From Thiovibrio frasassiensis (lineage in GTDB: Bacteria > Desulfobacterota > Desulfobulbia > Desulfobulbales > Desulfurivibrionaceae), in NCBI RefSeq assembly GCF_029607905.1, contig NZ_JAPHEH010000001.1, forward strand, positions 1,703,530 through 1,767,529: a stretch of 64,000 bases of DNA, given 5' to 3'. The position numbers were made by a program, and so were the translations under genes. Below are positions 42,771 through 52,132 of this stretch, one piece after another (position 1 is the first letter of the stretch; each line of letters starts with the position of its first letter). Below the pieces are notes generated by a model. That model made no database searches. It saw only the letters and a program-made list of their open reading frames with translations, and had not been told where the DNA came from.

Positions 42771-43148
42771 GGTTGGGCTGTTCTCTCTTTCTTGTTGTTT
42801 GCCAAGTTGGCTGCGCAGTGAGATGCCAGCGCCGAAGAGGCGGCATCAGCCAATGGTAAGGGAAAACATTGTGAAAAGCAATGATTGTTGAAATCGTAAA
42901 AAGCTGTGCCTGCAACAGTGGCTGTCGTGGAAATCTTTGCCGTTATGGGCTGGGCCCGGGACTGCCAATTATTATGAAGAACATGCAGTAAAGATTCCTT
43001 TCTCCCATTGGGTATGCTTGGGAAGTCCTGTTGTTTAGAGATTTTGACTTTCCCGCAGTCACTCGGTACACTGATTGCACCCAGGCTAAAATGCTTATGA
43101 AAAGCTGGAGGCCTCAGAGGAACTTCTTGCCTTGTCGGGAAATTGCAT
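42771..43148. other. Intergenic region before the HD-GYP gene
   Basis: 378 bases without a supported gene; the reading frames here are shadows of flanking genes. Small hairpins include CATTG-TGAAAAG-CAATG near 42869 and GATGC/CGCC...GGCG/GCATC near 42821-42846. I checked for a c-di-GMP riboswitch because the next gene is an HD-GYP protein, and saw none. Confidence 0.5.
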
Positions 43149-44630
43149 ATGACTTCGAGCCAATTATTCTCCATCATCCTGGTTATTCCAGGGATAATTT
43201 TTCTGATTGCCGCGGCACGTCTCTGCATGCAGACCCGGAGGGAGGTTCCCCTTTCCTGTGTGGGGAAATGGAGGGCCTTGTCGGCCCTGAACGTTTTTTT
43301 TATTGCCGGCTACCTTTTTTTTATCGCCATTCAGGTCAGGCAGCTTGTTTTTCCCGTGGAAATCGTCACCGGTCTGATTTTTCTCGGCGGCTCCCTTTTT
43401 GTCTTTCTGGTTATCGGCCTGTCCAGGCTCACCATTTCCAAGGTGCATGAGGCGGACAGGGAAATCCTCCGGGCAAATAGCGCCCTTGTTCAGAAAAACA
43501 CGGAACTTGAAAAGGAGATTGCTGCCCGTCTTGAGGCGGAAGGGCGAGCCCGGGCAAGGCTTCAGCATCTGACCACCCTGCACGGCATCGATTTGGTGAT
43601 CACCGCGAGTCTGGACCTGCGGTTGACCATGAAATTATTCCTGGAGCAGACCGTGGCCCAACTGGGCATGGATGCCGGAGCCATTCTCCTGCTGAACCCC
43701 CATACCCAGAACCTGGAACATGGGGCTGACTGGGGCTTTGAGGGAATGGGCATCCGGAAATCCAAGGTGCGGCTTGGCGAGGGCGCTGCGGGGCTGGCTG
43801 CCTATGAGCGGCGGGTTGTCCATATCCCCGATCTTACCGAGCAGCCCAACCCCTTTGACCGCCGGAAGCTGCTCCAGAATGAGAGATTTATAACCTATTA
43901 TGCGGTTCCCCTGATTGCCAAAGGGCAGGTGAAGGGCGTTTTTGAGATTTATTGCCGACAGTGGTTTGAGACCGCTCCCGAATGGTCCGATTTTTTCGAG
44001 GCTCTGGCCATCCAGGCGGCAATTGCCATCGATAATGCGACCCTTTTTCGGAAACTCCAGGAGTCGAATATCGAATTGACCCTGGCTTATGACACCACCA
44101 TTGAAGGTTGGGCCAAGGCCTTGGAATTGCGCGATTCGGAAACCGAGGGCCATACCCAGCGGGTGACCGAGCTTACGATGAAGGTCGCCTGCGCCGTGGG
44201 CATTCGAGAGGATGAGCTTGATAATGTCCGTCGCGGCGCAGTGCTCCATGATATCGGCAAGATGGCGGTGCCCGATTCCGTTTTGATGAAGGCCGGTCCG
44301 CTCACCGAAGAAGAACAGGTGATCATGCGGCAGCATCCGGGCTTTGCCTTTGAACTGCTGTCTCCTATCCATTATCTCCGTCCGGCGCTTGATATTCCCT
44401 ATTGCCACCATGAATGGTGGGACGGCACCGGCTATCCCCGCGGCCTGAAAGGCGAGCAGATCCCCCTGGCGGCCAGGATCTTTGCCATTGCCGATAACTG
44501 GGACGCTCTGATTTCGGACCGCAGGTACCGCGAGGCATGGCCGCAGGCAAAGGTTGCCGAACACATCCGTTCCTTGGCCGGAACCCACTTCGATCCGAAT
44601 CTGGTGGATATCTTTCTGGCCACGGTGTGA
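43149..44630 (+). CDS. GAF/HD-GYP protein, probable membrane-bound c-di-GMP phosphodiesterase
   Basis: A 493-residue protein with three N-terminal membrane helices (about 8-27, 47-65 and 75-95). A coiled coil follows (100-150), then a GAF domain (about 150-300, GAILLLNPHTQNLEH and YYAVPLIAKGQVKGVFEIY), then HD-GYP (about 310-480). HD-GYP residues are all present: HTQRVTEL, LHDIGKMAVPD, and HHEWWDGTGYPRGLKGEQIPLAARI. It should degrade cyclic di-GMP. I chose the ATG at 43149; an upstream TTG at 43143 adds two residues. The Shine-Dalgarno is weak. Confidence 0.9.
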   Translation: MTSSQLFSIILVIPGIIFLIAAARLCMQTRREVPLSCVGKWRALSALNVFFIAGYLFFIAIQVRQLVFPVEIVTGLIFLGGSLFVFLVIGLSRLTISKVHEADREILRANSALVQKNTELEKEIAARLEAEGRARARLQHLTTLHGIDLVITASLDLRLTMKLFLEQTVAQLGMDAGAILLLNPHTQNLEHGADWGFEGMGIRKSKVRLGEGAAGLAAYERRVVHIPDLTEQPNPFDRRKLLQNERFITYYAVPLIAKGQVKGVFEIYCRQWFETAPEWSDFFEALAIQAAIAIDNATLFRKLQESNIELTLAYDTTIEGWAKALELRDSETEGHTQRVTELTMKVACAVGIREDELDNVRRGAVLHDIGKMAVPDSVLMKAGPLTEEEQVIMRQHPGFAFELLSPIHYLRPALDIPYCHHEWWDGTGYPRGLKGEQIPLAARIFAIADNWDALISDRRYREAWPQAKVAEHIRSLAGTHFDPNLVDIFLATV

Positions 44631-44785
44631 GTATTGCCGCGCCGGGCTTCCAGAGTCCGAACGTTCCCGGTTGCCTCCCCCCGCTCTCTTCCCGTTGTCG
44701 TTCTGAGTGAGCGGGTTATTTTTTACAAAGCCATCATAATGAACAGGTGGCAGCACCCTGTGCTCTAATTGTGCCGAAGGCATTT

Positions 44786-46219
44786 ATGGAGAAGGTACGC
44801 TCCTGGAGGAGACGTTTATTGAAGATTCTTGTGCTTGTGGTGCTTGTTTTTTCGTTGCTCCTTGTGGCCTATGGACAAGGGAAGTCTCTGCCAAAAGGAA
44901 TCTCAATGGAGGGGGGGCTTCGCGCAGCACCGGATATCGAGTTTCTCGCTGATTATACCTATCAGCGGGATGGCCGGCCGGTGCGCGAGCAGGTCATTTT
45001 TAAGCGGATGTGCCGCATCATTGACGGGGCAGAGCGTTTTGTTCTGCTCGATCTTTTTTTATTCAATACCGTGCATCCCCCGGGGGAGACTTTTCCTGCC
45101 CTGGCTGACGAGATGACCCGCCGGCTCGTGGAAAAAAAACAGCGTTCGCCCCAGGTGGACATCGTTTTGGTCACCGATACCATCAACCGCGGTTACGGGG
45201 CCGAGGAACCGGAACATTTTAAGCGGCTGCGGGCAAGCGGGGTGCGGATCATTTACACGGACACCACCAGGCTGCGCGATTCCAACTTCATCTATTCGGC
45301 CTGGTGGCGGCTTTTGGCGCAATGGTTCGGAACGGAAGGGACTGGTTGGCTGCCGTCTCCCTTTGCTAAAAATGGTCCTGCCATGTCGATGCGGGGGTAT
45401 TTGAGCTTGCTCAACTTCAAGGCCAATCATCGCAAGGTTGTGGTCAATGAAAAAGAAGCGCTCATAACCTCCGCCAACCCCCATGACGCCAGCGGGTATC
45501 ATTCCAACATCGCTTTTATTGCCCAGGGGGCGGTGGTGCAAGATGTCGTAGCCTCGGAAGTTGCGGTGGCAAGCTTCTCCGGAGAGCCTTTCCCCCGCTG
45601 GCAGATCCCGGCACGTTCCGAATCCGGCGAGGTCCATCTGCGTCTGCTCACCGAAGGGAAGATCAAGTCGCGCCTTCTGCAGACCCTTGCCCGTTGCGGG
45701 AAAGGGTCCTCGGTGCGGATGGCCATGTTCTATCTCTCCGATCGTCAGGTGATTGCTGGGCTTCTTGATGCGGAGGCCAGAGGGGCCGAGGTCCGGCTGC
45801 TCCTTGATCCCAACAAGGATGCTTTCGGCCGCAAGAAAAATGGGATTCCCAACCGGCCGGTGGCCCGGGAGCTGGTCGATAAATCCCAGGGCCGGATCGC
45901 GGTGCGCTGGTATGGAACGCACGGCGAGCAGTTTCACTCCAAGTTAACCATAATGAGCTTGCCGGAGGAGACCGTACTCATCGGCGGATCGGCAAATCTG
46001 ACCCGAAGGAATATTGACGACCTGAACCTGGAGACCTGCCTTGAGGTGACTGCCCCGGCGGATTCGCCGGTGGTCCGGCAGGCAAGCGGGTATTTCGAGC
46101 GGATCTGGCGCAATGAGGATGGGATCTATTCTCTTGATTTTGACGCATTTGCGGAGCAATCGGCGTTGAGGTATGCCGTGTATCGTTTCCAGGAGTGGAG
46201 CGGGATGGGTACATTTTAA
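44786..46219 (+). CDS. PLD-like (phospholipase D/cardiolipin-synthase-like) membrane-anchored protein with degenerate HKD motifs
   Basis: A 477-residue protein with a basic N-terminus and one membrane segment (about 9-30). Two PLD half-domains follow. The first motif is NHRKVVVNEKEALITSAN (His about 215), the second FHSKLTIMSLPEET...GGSAN (His about 384). The usual Asp of H-x-K-x4-D is replaced by Glu in the first and by Ser in the second. His, Lys, Ser and Asn are kept, so it may still act as a phosphatidyltransferase or hydrolase. The ATG at 44786 follows GAAGG. It is 155 bases past the HD-GYP gene. Confidence 0.8.
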   Translation: MEKVRSWRRRLLKILVLVVLVFSLLLVAYGQGKSLPKGISMEGGLRAAPDIEFLADYTYQRDGRPVREQVIFKRMCRIIDGAERFVLLDLFLFNTVHPPGETFPALADEMTRRLVEKKQRSPQVDIVLVTDTINRGYGAEEPEHFKRLRASGVRIIYTDTTRLRDSNFIYSAWWRLLAQWFGTEGTGWLPSPFAKNGPAMSMRGYLSLLNFKANHRKVVVNEKEALITSANPHDASGYHSNIAFIAQGAVVQDVVASEVAVASFSGEPFPRWQIPARSESGEVHLRLLTEGKIKSRLLQTLARCGKGSSVRMAMFYLSDRQVIAGLLDAEARGAEVRLLLDPNKDAFGRKKNGIPNRPVARELVDKSQGRIAVRWYGTHGEQFHSKLTIMSLPEETVLIGGSANLTRRNIDDLNLETCLEVTAPADSPVVRQASGYFERIWRNEDGIYSLDFDAFAEQSALRYAVYRFQEWSGMGTF

Positions 46220-46307
46220 CCTCCTGGCGGCTGGTAAGGATGTGCTACAATCAAGATAAGCGGTGCGGCAACGGTGTCGGCATGGCCTAAAAGCTTTGGG
46301 GACGACC

Positions 46308-48743
46308 ATGAATGAAAAAATTCTGGTAGTGGACAACCAACCGCTGATGCTCCGGCTGATGAGCAATTTCCTGGGCAAAAAAGGCTATGCGGTGAAAACC
46401 GCGCCGGACAGCCTGACCGCCTTGACCGTTCTTGCCGATTTTGTTCCGGATATCATGTTTGTGGACATGGTCATGCCCAATATCAGCGGCGACAAGCTGT
46501 GTCGGATTGTGCGTTCCATGCCTGAATTGAAAAACGTCTGCATTATCATCCTCTCCGCCATCGCCGCAGAAGAAAAGATCGACTACGCCTCTTTCGGCGC
46601 CAATGCCTGCATCGCCAAGGGTCCTTTCGGAGATATCGAAGAGCACATCTCGCAGGTGCTTGCCGCGCACCAAAACAAGGAAGAATTAGCCTTTCCCGGG
46701 GTTGTTGGGATAGAGAGCGTGTACCAGCGGGAAATCACCAAGGAGTTGTTGAGCTCAAGGAAGCATTTCGAGGTTGTCCTCGGCAATATCGGCGAAGGGA
46801 TTGTCGAGTGCAACGCCGAAGGGATGATTGTCTATGTCAATGCCGCCGGCGCCGCCTTCCTTGGTGCCCGGGAAGAACGCATTCTGGCGGCGAAATTTTT
46901 TGATTTTTTCGACCCAAGCATCCGGCAGGAAGTGACAGGTGTTTTCGCTGGCTTGGGCGACCGTCCCATTGCCCTCGGCGAGGAGGCAGTCCTGTTATTG
47001 AAAGGGCGGAGGGTTGCCATGATTGTTTTGCCGATTGTCGATGCCGGCCAGCGCACGGCCATCGTGATCATTCAGGACATTACCGAACGTAAGGCGGCGG
47101 AAGAGAAGCTTGCCAGCTATCGGGATCATTTGGAAAAGATGGTGGTGGCGCGCACGGCAGAGCTTTCCCATACAAATGAGCAGCTCCGCAAGGAGGGCCT
47201 TGAACGCCGCTCTGCCGAAGAACGGATGGGAGAGGCCCAACGGGAGTGGGAGCGGACCTTTGACGCCGTGGCTGACATCATTACCCTGCAGGATGCCTCT
47301 CTGCGTCTGACCAGGGTCAACAAGGCGACCTGTCGCATTTTGCAAAAAACACCGGAGGAGTTGCTCGGCCGCTATTGTTACGAGGTGTTCCGGGGAGTCA
47401 GCGAACCGTGCCCGGGTTGCGTGGAGCATCTTGCCTCCCTGGAGCGCAAGTCCTACAGCCAAGAGTTTTTTCATCCCGAACTGAAAAAGACCTTTCTGCT
47501 CACCGCCACTCCGGTCATGGATGACCAGGGGAGGATCAGCGGGGTCACCCATTTCGCCAAGGATATCAGCGAACAGAAAAAGTTGGAGTCTCAGCTCCTG
47601 CAGGCCCAAAAGATGGAGGCCATCGGCACCCTGGCCGGCGGCATTGCCCATGATTTCAACAATATCCTTGCCGCGGTGGTGGGCTACACCGAGCTGGCCA
47701 TGATGGATCTGCAAGAGGATATGCCCGCCTATGCCAAGTTGGAGGAAGTGACCCTGGCCGGCAAGCGGGCCAGGGATCTGGTGGCGCAGATTCTTACCTT
47801 CAGCAGGCACAGTGAGGCGAAGCGGGAGCCCCTTGAGTTGCGGAGCATCGTCAAGGAGGCCATGAAGCTGCTCAGGGCTTCCTTGCCCAGCACCATCGAA
47901 ATGAAACAGGAAATCAGCGATCAGCCCTGTTGGGCTTTGGCGGATCCGGTGCAGATCCACCAGGTGTTGATGAATCTCTGTATCAATGCCGCCCAGGCCA
48001 TGCGCGGGCAAGGGGGCACTCTTTTGGTTGCCCTGGGTCCCGAAGTGATTGATGAGGCCCGCGCTGCTGTGCATCCGGACCTCAAGCCCGGGCGCTATGT
48101 CCATTTGGGGGTGCGGGATAGCGGCAAGGGAATAGCAGAGGATGTGGTGGGGCGGATCTTCGAGCCGTTTTTTACCACAAAACAAACCGGGGAAGGAACC
48201 GGGATGGGGCTTGCCGTGGTCCACGGGATAGTGAAAAATCATCAGGGCGCGATTGAGGTTGCCAGCTTGCCGGGGGAGGGAACGGTTTTCGATCTTTATT
48301 TCCCCTGCATTACGGAGGTGGGGGAGGAGGTAGGCATCGCCCGGAGCGCTTCTTCTCCCTCCCGGGGCACGGAACGTATCCTCTTTGTTGATGATGAGCC
48401 TGCTCTGGCCGAATTGGGGAAGCAGGCCCTTGGTGCCTTGGGATACCAGGTTCAGTCCTATGCCGACAGTCTGGAGGCATTGAAGCGGTTTCTTGCCGAC
48501 CCCGAGGATTTTGATCTGGTTATCACCGATCTGACCATGCCGGGCATGACCGGGGCCCAGCTTGCCGCAAAGATCCTCGCCTTGCGCCCAGCAATTCCGG
48601 TGATTCTCACCACCGGATACAGCGACATCCTTACCGAGGAAGAGGTCAAGGAACTTGGGGTGCATGAGTATCTGCTCAAGCCCTTTGGTACCGGAAGGCT
48701 GGCAGAGGTGGTGCGGCGGGTGCTTGATGCCAATGGACAATGA
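46308..48743 (+). CDS. Hybrid histidine kinase (receiver-PAS-PAS-HisKA-HATPase-receiver)
   Basis: An 811-residue soluble kinase. The N-terminal receiver has phospho-Asp53 in IMFVDMVMP. Two PAS domains follow (about 155-265, then about 315-435, the latter with CPGC in SEPCPGCVEHL, possibly redox or metal related). HisKA has LAGGIAHDFNNILAAVVGY, with the phospho-His in the latter group. ATPase blocks are LCINAAQAM, DSGKGI and GTGMGLAVVHGIVKNHQG. A C-terminal receiver ends the protein (LVITDLTMPGM, LLKPFG). I chose the ATG at 46308 (GGGGA upstream). It overlaps the next kinase gene by 17 bases. Confidence 0.9.
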   Translation: MNEKILVVDNQPLMLRLMSNFLGKKGYAVKTAPDSLTALTVLADFVPDIMFVDMVMPNISGDKLCRIVRSMPELKNVCIIILSAIAAEEKIDYASFGANACIAKGPFGDIEEHISQVLAAHQNKEELAFPGVVGIESVYQREITKELLSSRKHFEVVLGNIGEGIVECNAEGMIVYVNAAGAAFLGAREERILAAKFFDFFDPSIRQEVTGVFAGLGDRPIALGEEAVLLLKGRRVAMIVLPIVDAGQRTAIVIIQDITERKAAEEKLASYRDHLEKMVVARTAELSHTNEQLRKEGLERRSAEERMGEAQREWERTFDAVADIITLQDASLRLTRVNKATCRILQKTPEELLGRYCYEVFRGVSEPCPGCVEHLASLERKSYSQEFFHPELKKTFLLTATPVMDDQGRISGVTHFAKDISEQKKLESQLLQAQKMEAIGTLAGGIAHDFNNILAAVVGYTELAMMDLQEDMPAYAKLEEVTLAGKRARDLVAQILTFSRHSEAKREPLELRSIVKEAMKLLRASLPSTIEMKQEISDQPCWALADPVQIHQVLMNLCINAAQAMRGQGGTLLVALGPEVIDEARAAVHPDLKPGRYVHLGVRDSGKGIAEDVVGRIFEPFFTTKQTGEGTGMGLAVVHGIVKNHQGAIEVASLPGEGTVFDLYFPCITEVGEEVGIARSASSPSRGTERILFVDDEPALAELGKQALGALGYQVQSYADSLEALKRFLADPEDFDLVITDLTMPGMTGAQLAAKILALRPAIPVILTTGYSDILTEEEVKELGVHEYLLKPFGTGRLAEVVRRVLDANGQ

Positions 48744-50559
48744 GTGGCAGCAGGGCGAAATCTTTTCTCTCCGGATGCGCAAAAGCATCCTGAACATCCT
48801 TTCTTTTCTCGGAGGGGCGGTGCTCCTCTCCCTCCTCTCACTGTTACATCCCGGGCATCTGCGTGCTGATTTTTCTCTGGAGACCAGCTTGTTGTTGCTG
48901 TTCGGCGGCTGCAGCGGGATATTCCTTCGGCTTTGGCTTGTGCAGCGCTGGGAGTCCAGGATCCGGGAGGCCAATCTCCTTTTGCTTGTGCGGACGGTGC
49001 GCCGGATCCATCTGCTGCTGGCCGGGAGAAAGAGCCGTGACGAGTTACTCCAGGGAATTTGTCGAATTTTGGTTGACGAAGCCCATTATTGCACGGCCTG
49101 GCTTGCCTTGCTGGACAAAGAGGGGGCGGTGGTCCGCTCTGGTGAAGTGGGTTTGGCCGAACAATTTTCCCGGGTGCGCCAGGGGATGGAACAGGGGATC
49201 TTTCCAGTCTGCGTGAAAAAGGCCATGTCCGGAAATGGGCTGGTGGTGAGCGACCAGGCAAGCCGTTGTCCGGACTGCCCCCTGGCTGCAAAGGATGCGG
49301 ACAGGGTTTGTTTTACCGCCAGACTCGGTCACCGGAATCAGAATTATGGGCTATTGAGTATTTCCACCTCGGCGGCCCATAAGTACAATTCTGAAGAACG
49401 GCTGCTCTTTGGCGAGATAGCCCGAGATGTGGGACAGGCCTTCTATCTTATGGAGCTTGAGGAACAGCGGCTCATGAGCGAAAACAGGTTCCGGGAGTTG
49501 GTGGAAAATTCCCTGGCTGGGATTCTCCTGATTCAAGACAATGCGATCATCTATCGCAATCCCGAACAGAAAAGACTTTTTGGCCCGCTTCCCGGCAAGT
49601 TCCGGGCAAACGCCTTTGCCGGCGTGCATCCCGAGGATCTGGAAAAGGTAGAGGCTGCTTATGGCAGGGTCAGTCGCGGTGAAGTTGCCACCGTGGATCT
49701 TGATTTCCGCTTTTATCCGCTGCAGAAGGATAGCGGAGCCCCGGGCATGAAATGGGTCTTCTGCCGGGCCAGCCGCATCGAGTATCAGGGGCGGGAAACG
49801 GTGCTGGTCAGCATGGTCGACATCACCCGGAACCGGGAGCTGGAACAGATTGTCCGGGTGCAGGACAAGATGTCTTCTCTTGGCCGGGTGGCTGCGGGCA
49901 TTGCCCATGAGATCCGCAACCCCTTGTCCGGCATCAATATCTATCTCGATACCCTGGCCAAGATGTTTGTCCGTGGGGAGAACTTGGATACGGTGGGCGA
50001 GATCATTACCCAGGTGAAAGGTGCCTCCGGAAAAATAGAGGCGGTGATCCGGCGGGTTATGGATTTTTCAAAGCCGGGGCATCCGCGGCTGATCCTGACT
50101 GATATCAATCAGCCGGTGGAAAATGCTCTTTCCCTGTGCGGGGCCACCTTGCGGAAACACAGGGTGGAGTTGGAAAAAGAGCTGGCCTGCACCTTGCCCC
50201 GCTGTCGTCTTGATGCCACCCTGATCGAACAGGTCGTTCTCAATCTTTTGACCAATGCGGCTGAAGCCCTGCGTCAGTCCGAAGCCAAACGGATAAGGGT
50301 GCGGACCGCTCTTGAACAGGGGGCCGTGGTCATCCGCGTCGCTGATTCTGGGCCGGGAATCGCGGAAGGGTTGCGGGATAAGGTTTTCGATCCGTTTTAC
50401 ACCACCAAGAGTGACGGGACCGGCATCGGCCTGAGTCTGTGTCAGCGGATCCTGAATGATCATCACGGGACATTGATCGTGGAGGAGAGCGGTTGGGGCG
50501 GCGCTGAATTTGTTGTTTCCTTGGCCCCTGAGTCGGAGAGAGACGATGGATCCCTATAG
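48727..50559 (+). CDS. Membrane sensor histidine kinase (GAF-PAS-HisKA-HATPase)
   Basis: A 610-residue kinase with two hydrophobic segments (about 20-42 and 55-75). A GAF domain follows (about 95-245), containing CPDCPLAAKDADRVC, a Cys-rich insertion, then a PAS domain (about 255-375). HisKA has GRVAAGIAHEIRNPLSGI and the ATPase has LLTNAAEAL, DSGPGI, TKSDGTGIGLSL. I chose the ATG at 48727, six bases after GGCGGG; 48733 is also possible. Its end overlaps the regulator gene, so the pair is probably cognate. Confidence 0.9.
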   Translation: MPMDNEWQQGEIFSLRMRKSILNILSFLGGAVLLSLLSLLHPGHLRADFSLETSLLLLFGGCSGIFLRLWLVQRWESRIREANLLLLVRTVRRIHLLLAGRKSRDELLQGICRILVDEAHYCTAWLALLDKEGAVVRSGEVGLAEQFSRVRQGMEQGIFPVCVKKAMSGNGLVVSDQASRCPDCPLAAKDADRVCFTARLGHRNQNYGLLSISTSAAHKYNSEERLLFGEIARDVGQAFYLMELEEQRLMSENRFRELVENSLAGILLIQDNAIIYRNPEQKRLFGPLPGKFRANAFAGVHPEDLEKVEAAYGRVSRGEVATVDLDFRFYPLQKDSGAPGMKWVFCRASRIEYQGRETVLVSMVDITRNRELEQIVRVQDKMSSLGRVAAGIAHEIRNPLSGINIYLDTLAKMFVRGENLDTVGEIITQVKGASGKIEAVIRRVMDFSKPGHPRLILTDINQPVENALSLCGATLRKHRVELEKELACTLPRCRLDATLIEQVVLNLLTNAAEALRQSEAKRIRVRTALEQGAVVIRVADSGPGIAEGLRDKVFDPFYTTKSDGTGIGLSLCQRILNDHHGTLIVEESGWGGAEFVVSLAPESERDDGSL

Positions 50560-51922
50560 TATCTCTATTATCGACGATGAGGAGAGTATCCGCCAGAGTG
50601 TCAGGCTGGCGCTGCAGTCGCAGTATCGGGTTTCGGTCTTTGCCACGGCCGAGGATGGGATTGCCGCAATGGAGGAGGGTGCTCCGGATCTGGTGCTGCT
50701 CGATATTGGCTTGCCGGGGATGAACGGGATAGAGGCCCTGCAGGCAATCATGGCGCGGTTTCCCGAGATGGCGGTGGTGATGATCACCGCCTATGAGGAT
50801 GTGCAGACCGTGGTGCAGGCCATGCGCCACGGGGCCCAAGACTATGTGGTGAAACCGCTCTCCGGCGAGGGACTTTTGCAGACCATCCGCAATGCCATGG
50901 AACGGGTCCGGCTGCGGCGGGAGCTGTTTGTTTTGCAGGAGCAATGCCTGCAGGAGGACATGCCCTGGTGTCTCGGTGAAAGCGGCGCTCTGCAGGGGGT
51001 TATGGAGCTGGTGGGGATGGTGGCGAAAAGCCCGGATACCCCGGTGCTTATTATGGGCGAAACCGGCAGCGGCAAGGAGCTCGTGGCCAGGGCGGTCCAT
51101 TTCCGGAGCCCAAATTTCCAGGGGCCGTTCGTGGCCGTGAATTGCGCGGCCATTCCCAAGGAGCTGATCGAGAGCGAGCTGTTCGGCTACGAAGCAGGGG
51201 CCTTTAGCGGCGCCAGGCCGGGTGGCAAGAAAGGCCTGATCGAAGAGGCCCATGGCGGCACACTGTTTCTCGATGAAATCGGCGATCTCCTGCCCGAGGC
51301 CCAAGCCAAGCTGCTCCGTTATCTCGATTCCGGAGAATTTTTCCGGATCGGCGCGGGGAAAAGTACCCGGGTGCAGGCCCGGATCGTTTCCGCCACCAAC
51401 CACAATCTCAAGGAGATGGTCGAGTGCAAGCAGTTTCGCCCCGAGCTGTATTATCGCCTCGGCGTGGTCACGATTCAGGTCCCTTCCCTCAATGCGCGGA
51501 GGGCAGACATCCTGCCCCTGGCCCTCTTTTTTCTCAAACGGTTTTCCATAAAATTCGGCAAGAAGGTGGAGGATATCTCCGCCGGAGCCCGAAAATTGCT
51601 TTTGGCGCATCATTTTGTCGGCAATGTCCGGGAACTGAAAAATATGATCGAGCGCGGGGTGCTGGTGAGCCAAGGGAGGCTTCTTGAGCCGCTGGATATC
51701 TCGGAGCCGGAGGCTACGGGGAGTGTGATGGCTAGGGAATCCTGCCAGGAGGGGTATCCACCCCTTACCCCTGCCGGCTTCGACTTGGAAGGGGCGCTGC
51801 ATGCCATGGAGCGCCATTTTATCGAGGAGGCGCTCCGCCATGCGGGGGGGAATGAATCCATGGCGGCCAGGCTGTTGCGGATGAATCATCATACCTTCCG
51901 GTACCGGAAGAAAAAGATCTAA
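50546..51922 (+). CDS. NtrC-family sigma-54-dependent response regulator
   Basis: A 458-residue regulator. The receiver has DDEES and Asp53 in LVLLDIGLPG. The AAA+ domain (about 145-375) has Walker A GETGSGKE (171-178), the sigma-54 contact loop GAFSGA (218-223; the usual GAFTGA with Ser for Thr) and GGTLFLDEIGD. The C-terminal Fis-type helix-turn-helix ends ...MAARLLRMNHHTFRYRKKKI. It should activate sigma-54 promoters; no target was found in the window. The ATG at 50546 overlaps the kinase stop by 14 bases, with GGAGAGAG upstream. Confidence 0.93.
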   Translation: MDPYSISIIDDEESIRQSVRLALQSQYRVSVFATAEDGIAAMEEGAPDLVLLDIGLPGMNGIEALQAIMARFPEMAVVMITAYEDVQTVVQAMRHGAQDYVVKPLSGEGLLQTIRNAMERVRLRRELFVLQEQCLQEDMPWCLGESGALQGVMELVGMVAKSPDTPVLIMGETGSGKELVARAVHFRSPNFQGPFVAVNCAAIPKELIESELFGYEAGAFSGARPGGKKGLIEEAHGGTLFLDEIGDLLPEAQAKLLRYLDSGEFFRIGAGKSTRVQARIVSATNHNLKEMVECKQFRPELYYRLGVVTIQVPSLNARRADILPLALFFLKRFSIKFGKKVEDISAGARKLLLAHHFVGNVRELKNMIERGVLVSQGRLLEPLDISEPEATGSVMARESCQEGYPPLTPAGFDLEGALHAMERHFIEEALRHAGGNESMAARLLRMNHHTFRYRKKKI

Positions 51923-52078
51923 CCGCAGTTCAAAAAGCTCTCCGTTTATTTTCTCAATGGTTCCATTTTTCTTTGATATTTTGAGAAACCCTCCCGCGTT
52001 TTATTCTTTCCCGTCCTGTTTCCCTTGGTATTACATGCGGTTATCGCACCATTCTTTTTGGCATGTTTTGTGCTTTTT

Positions 52079-52111
52079 AGCCCGATAAAGGGGCACCCCT
52101 TTGTCGGGCTT
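52079..52111. terminator. Long hairpin upstream of the receiver/hsp20 pair
   Basis: AGCCCGATAAAGGGG pairs with CCCCTTTGTCGGGCT (one wobble) around CA. On the plus strand it is followed by only TT, but on the minus strand it is followed by a run of A then T-poor sequence. It may be the end of the NtrC operon transcript or a leader structure of the next gene. Confidence 0.5.
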
Positions 52112-52132
52112 CTGGAATGAGGAGAGCACAAT

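Noticed and set aside
42771-43148. Possible c-di-GMP riboswitch upstream of the HD-GYP gene
   Set aside because: No GEMM-type conserved motifs were seen; only small unrelated hairpins.
43031-43450. A 139-residue plus-strand frame overlapping the start of the HD-GYP gene
   Set aside because: It is out of frame with the HD-GYP protein, whose helices and later GAF/HD-GYP domains are convincing. The 139-residue product has no motif.
46995-48974. A 659-residue open frame on the minus strand inside the kinase genes
   Set aside because: It is opposite two strongly recognised kinase genes with intact motifs. Its translation lacks known motifs and has the composition of a GC-rich shadow frame.
50330-51892. 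A 520-residue minus-strand frame opposite the NtrC-type regulator
   Set aside because: The plus strand is unambiguous (Walker A, GAFSGA, Fis-type HTH). The antisense frame has no recognisable domain.
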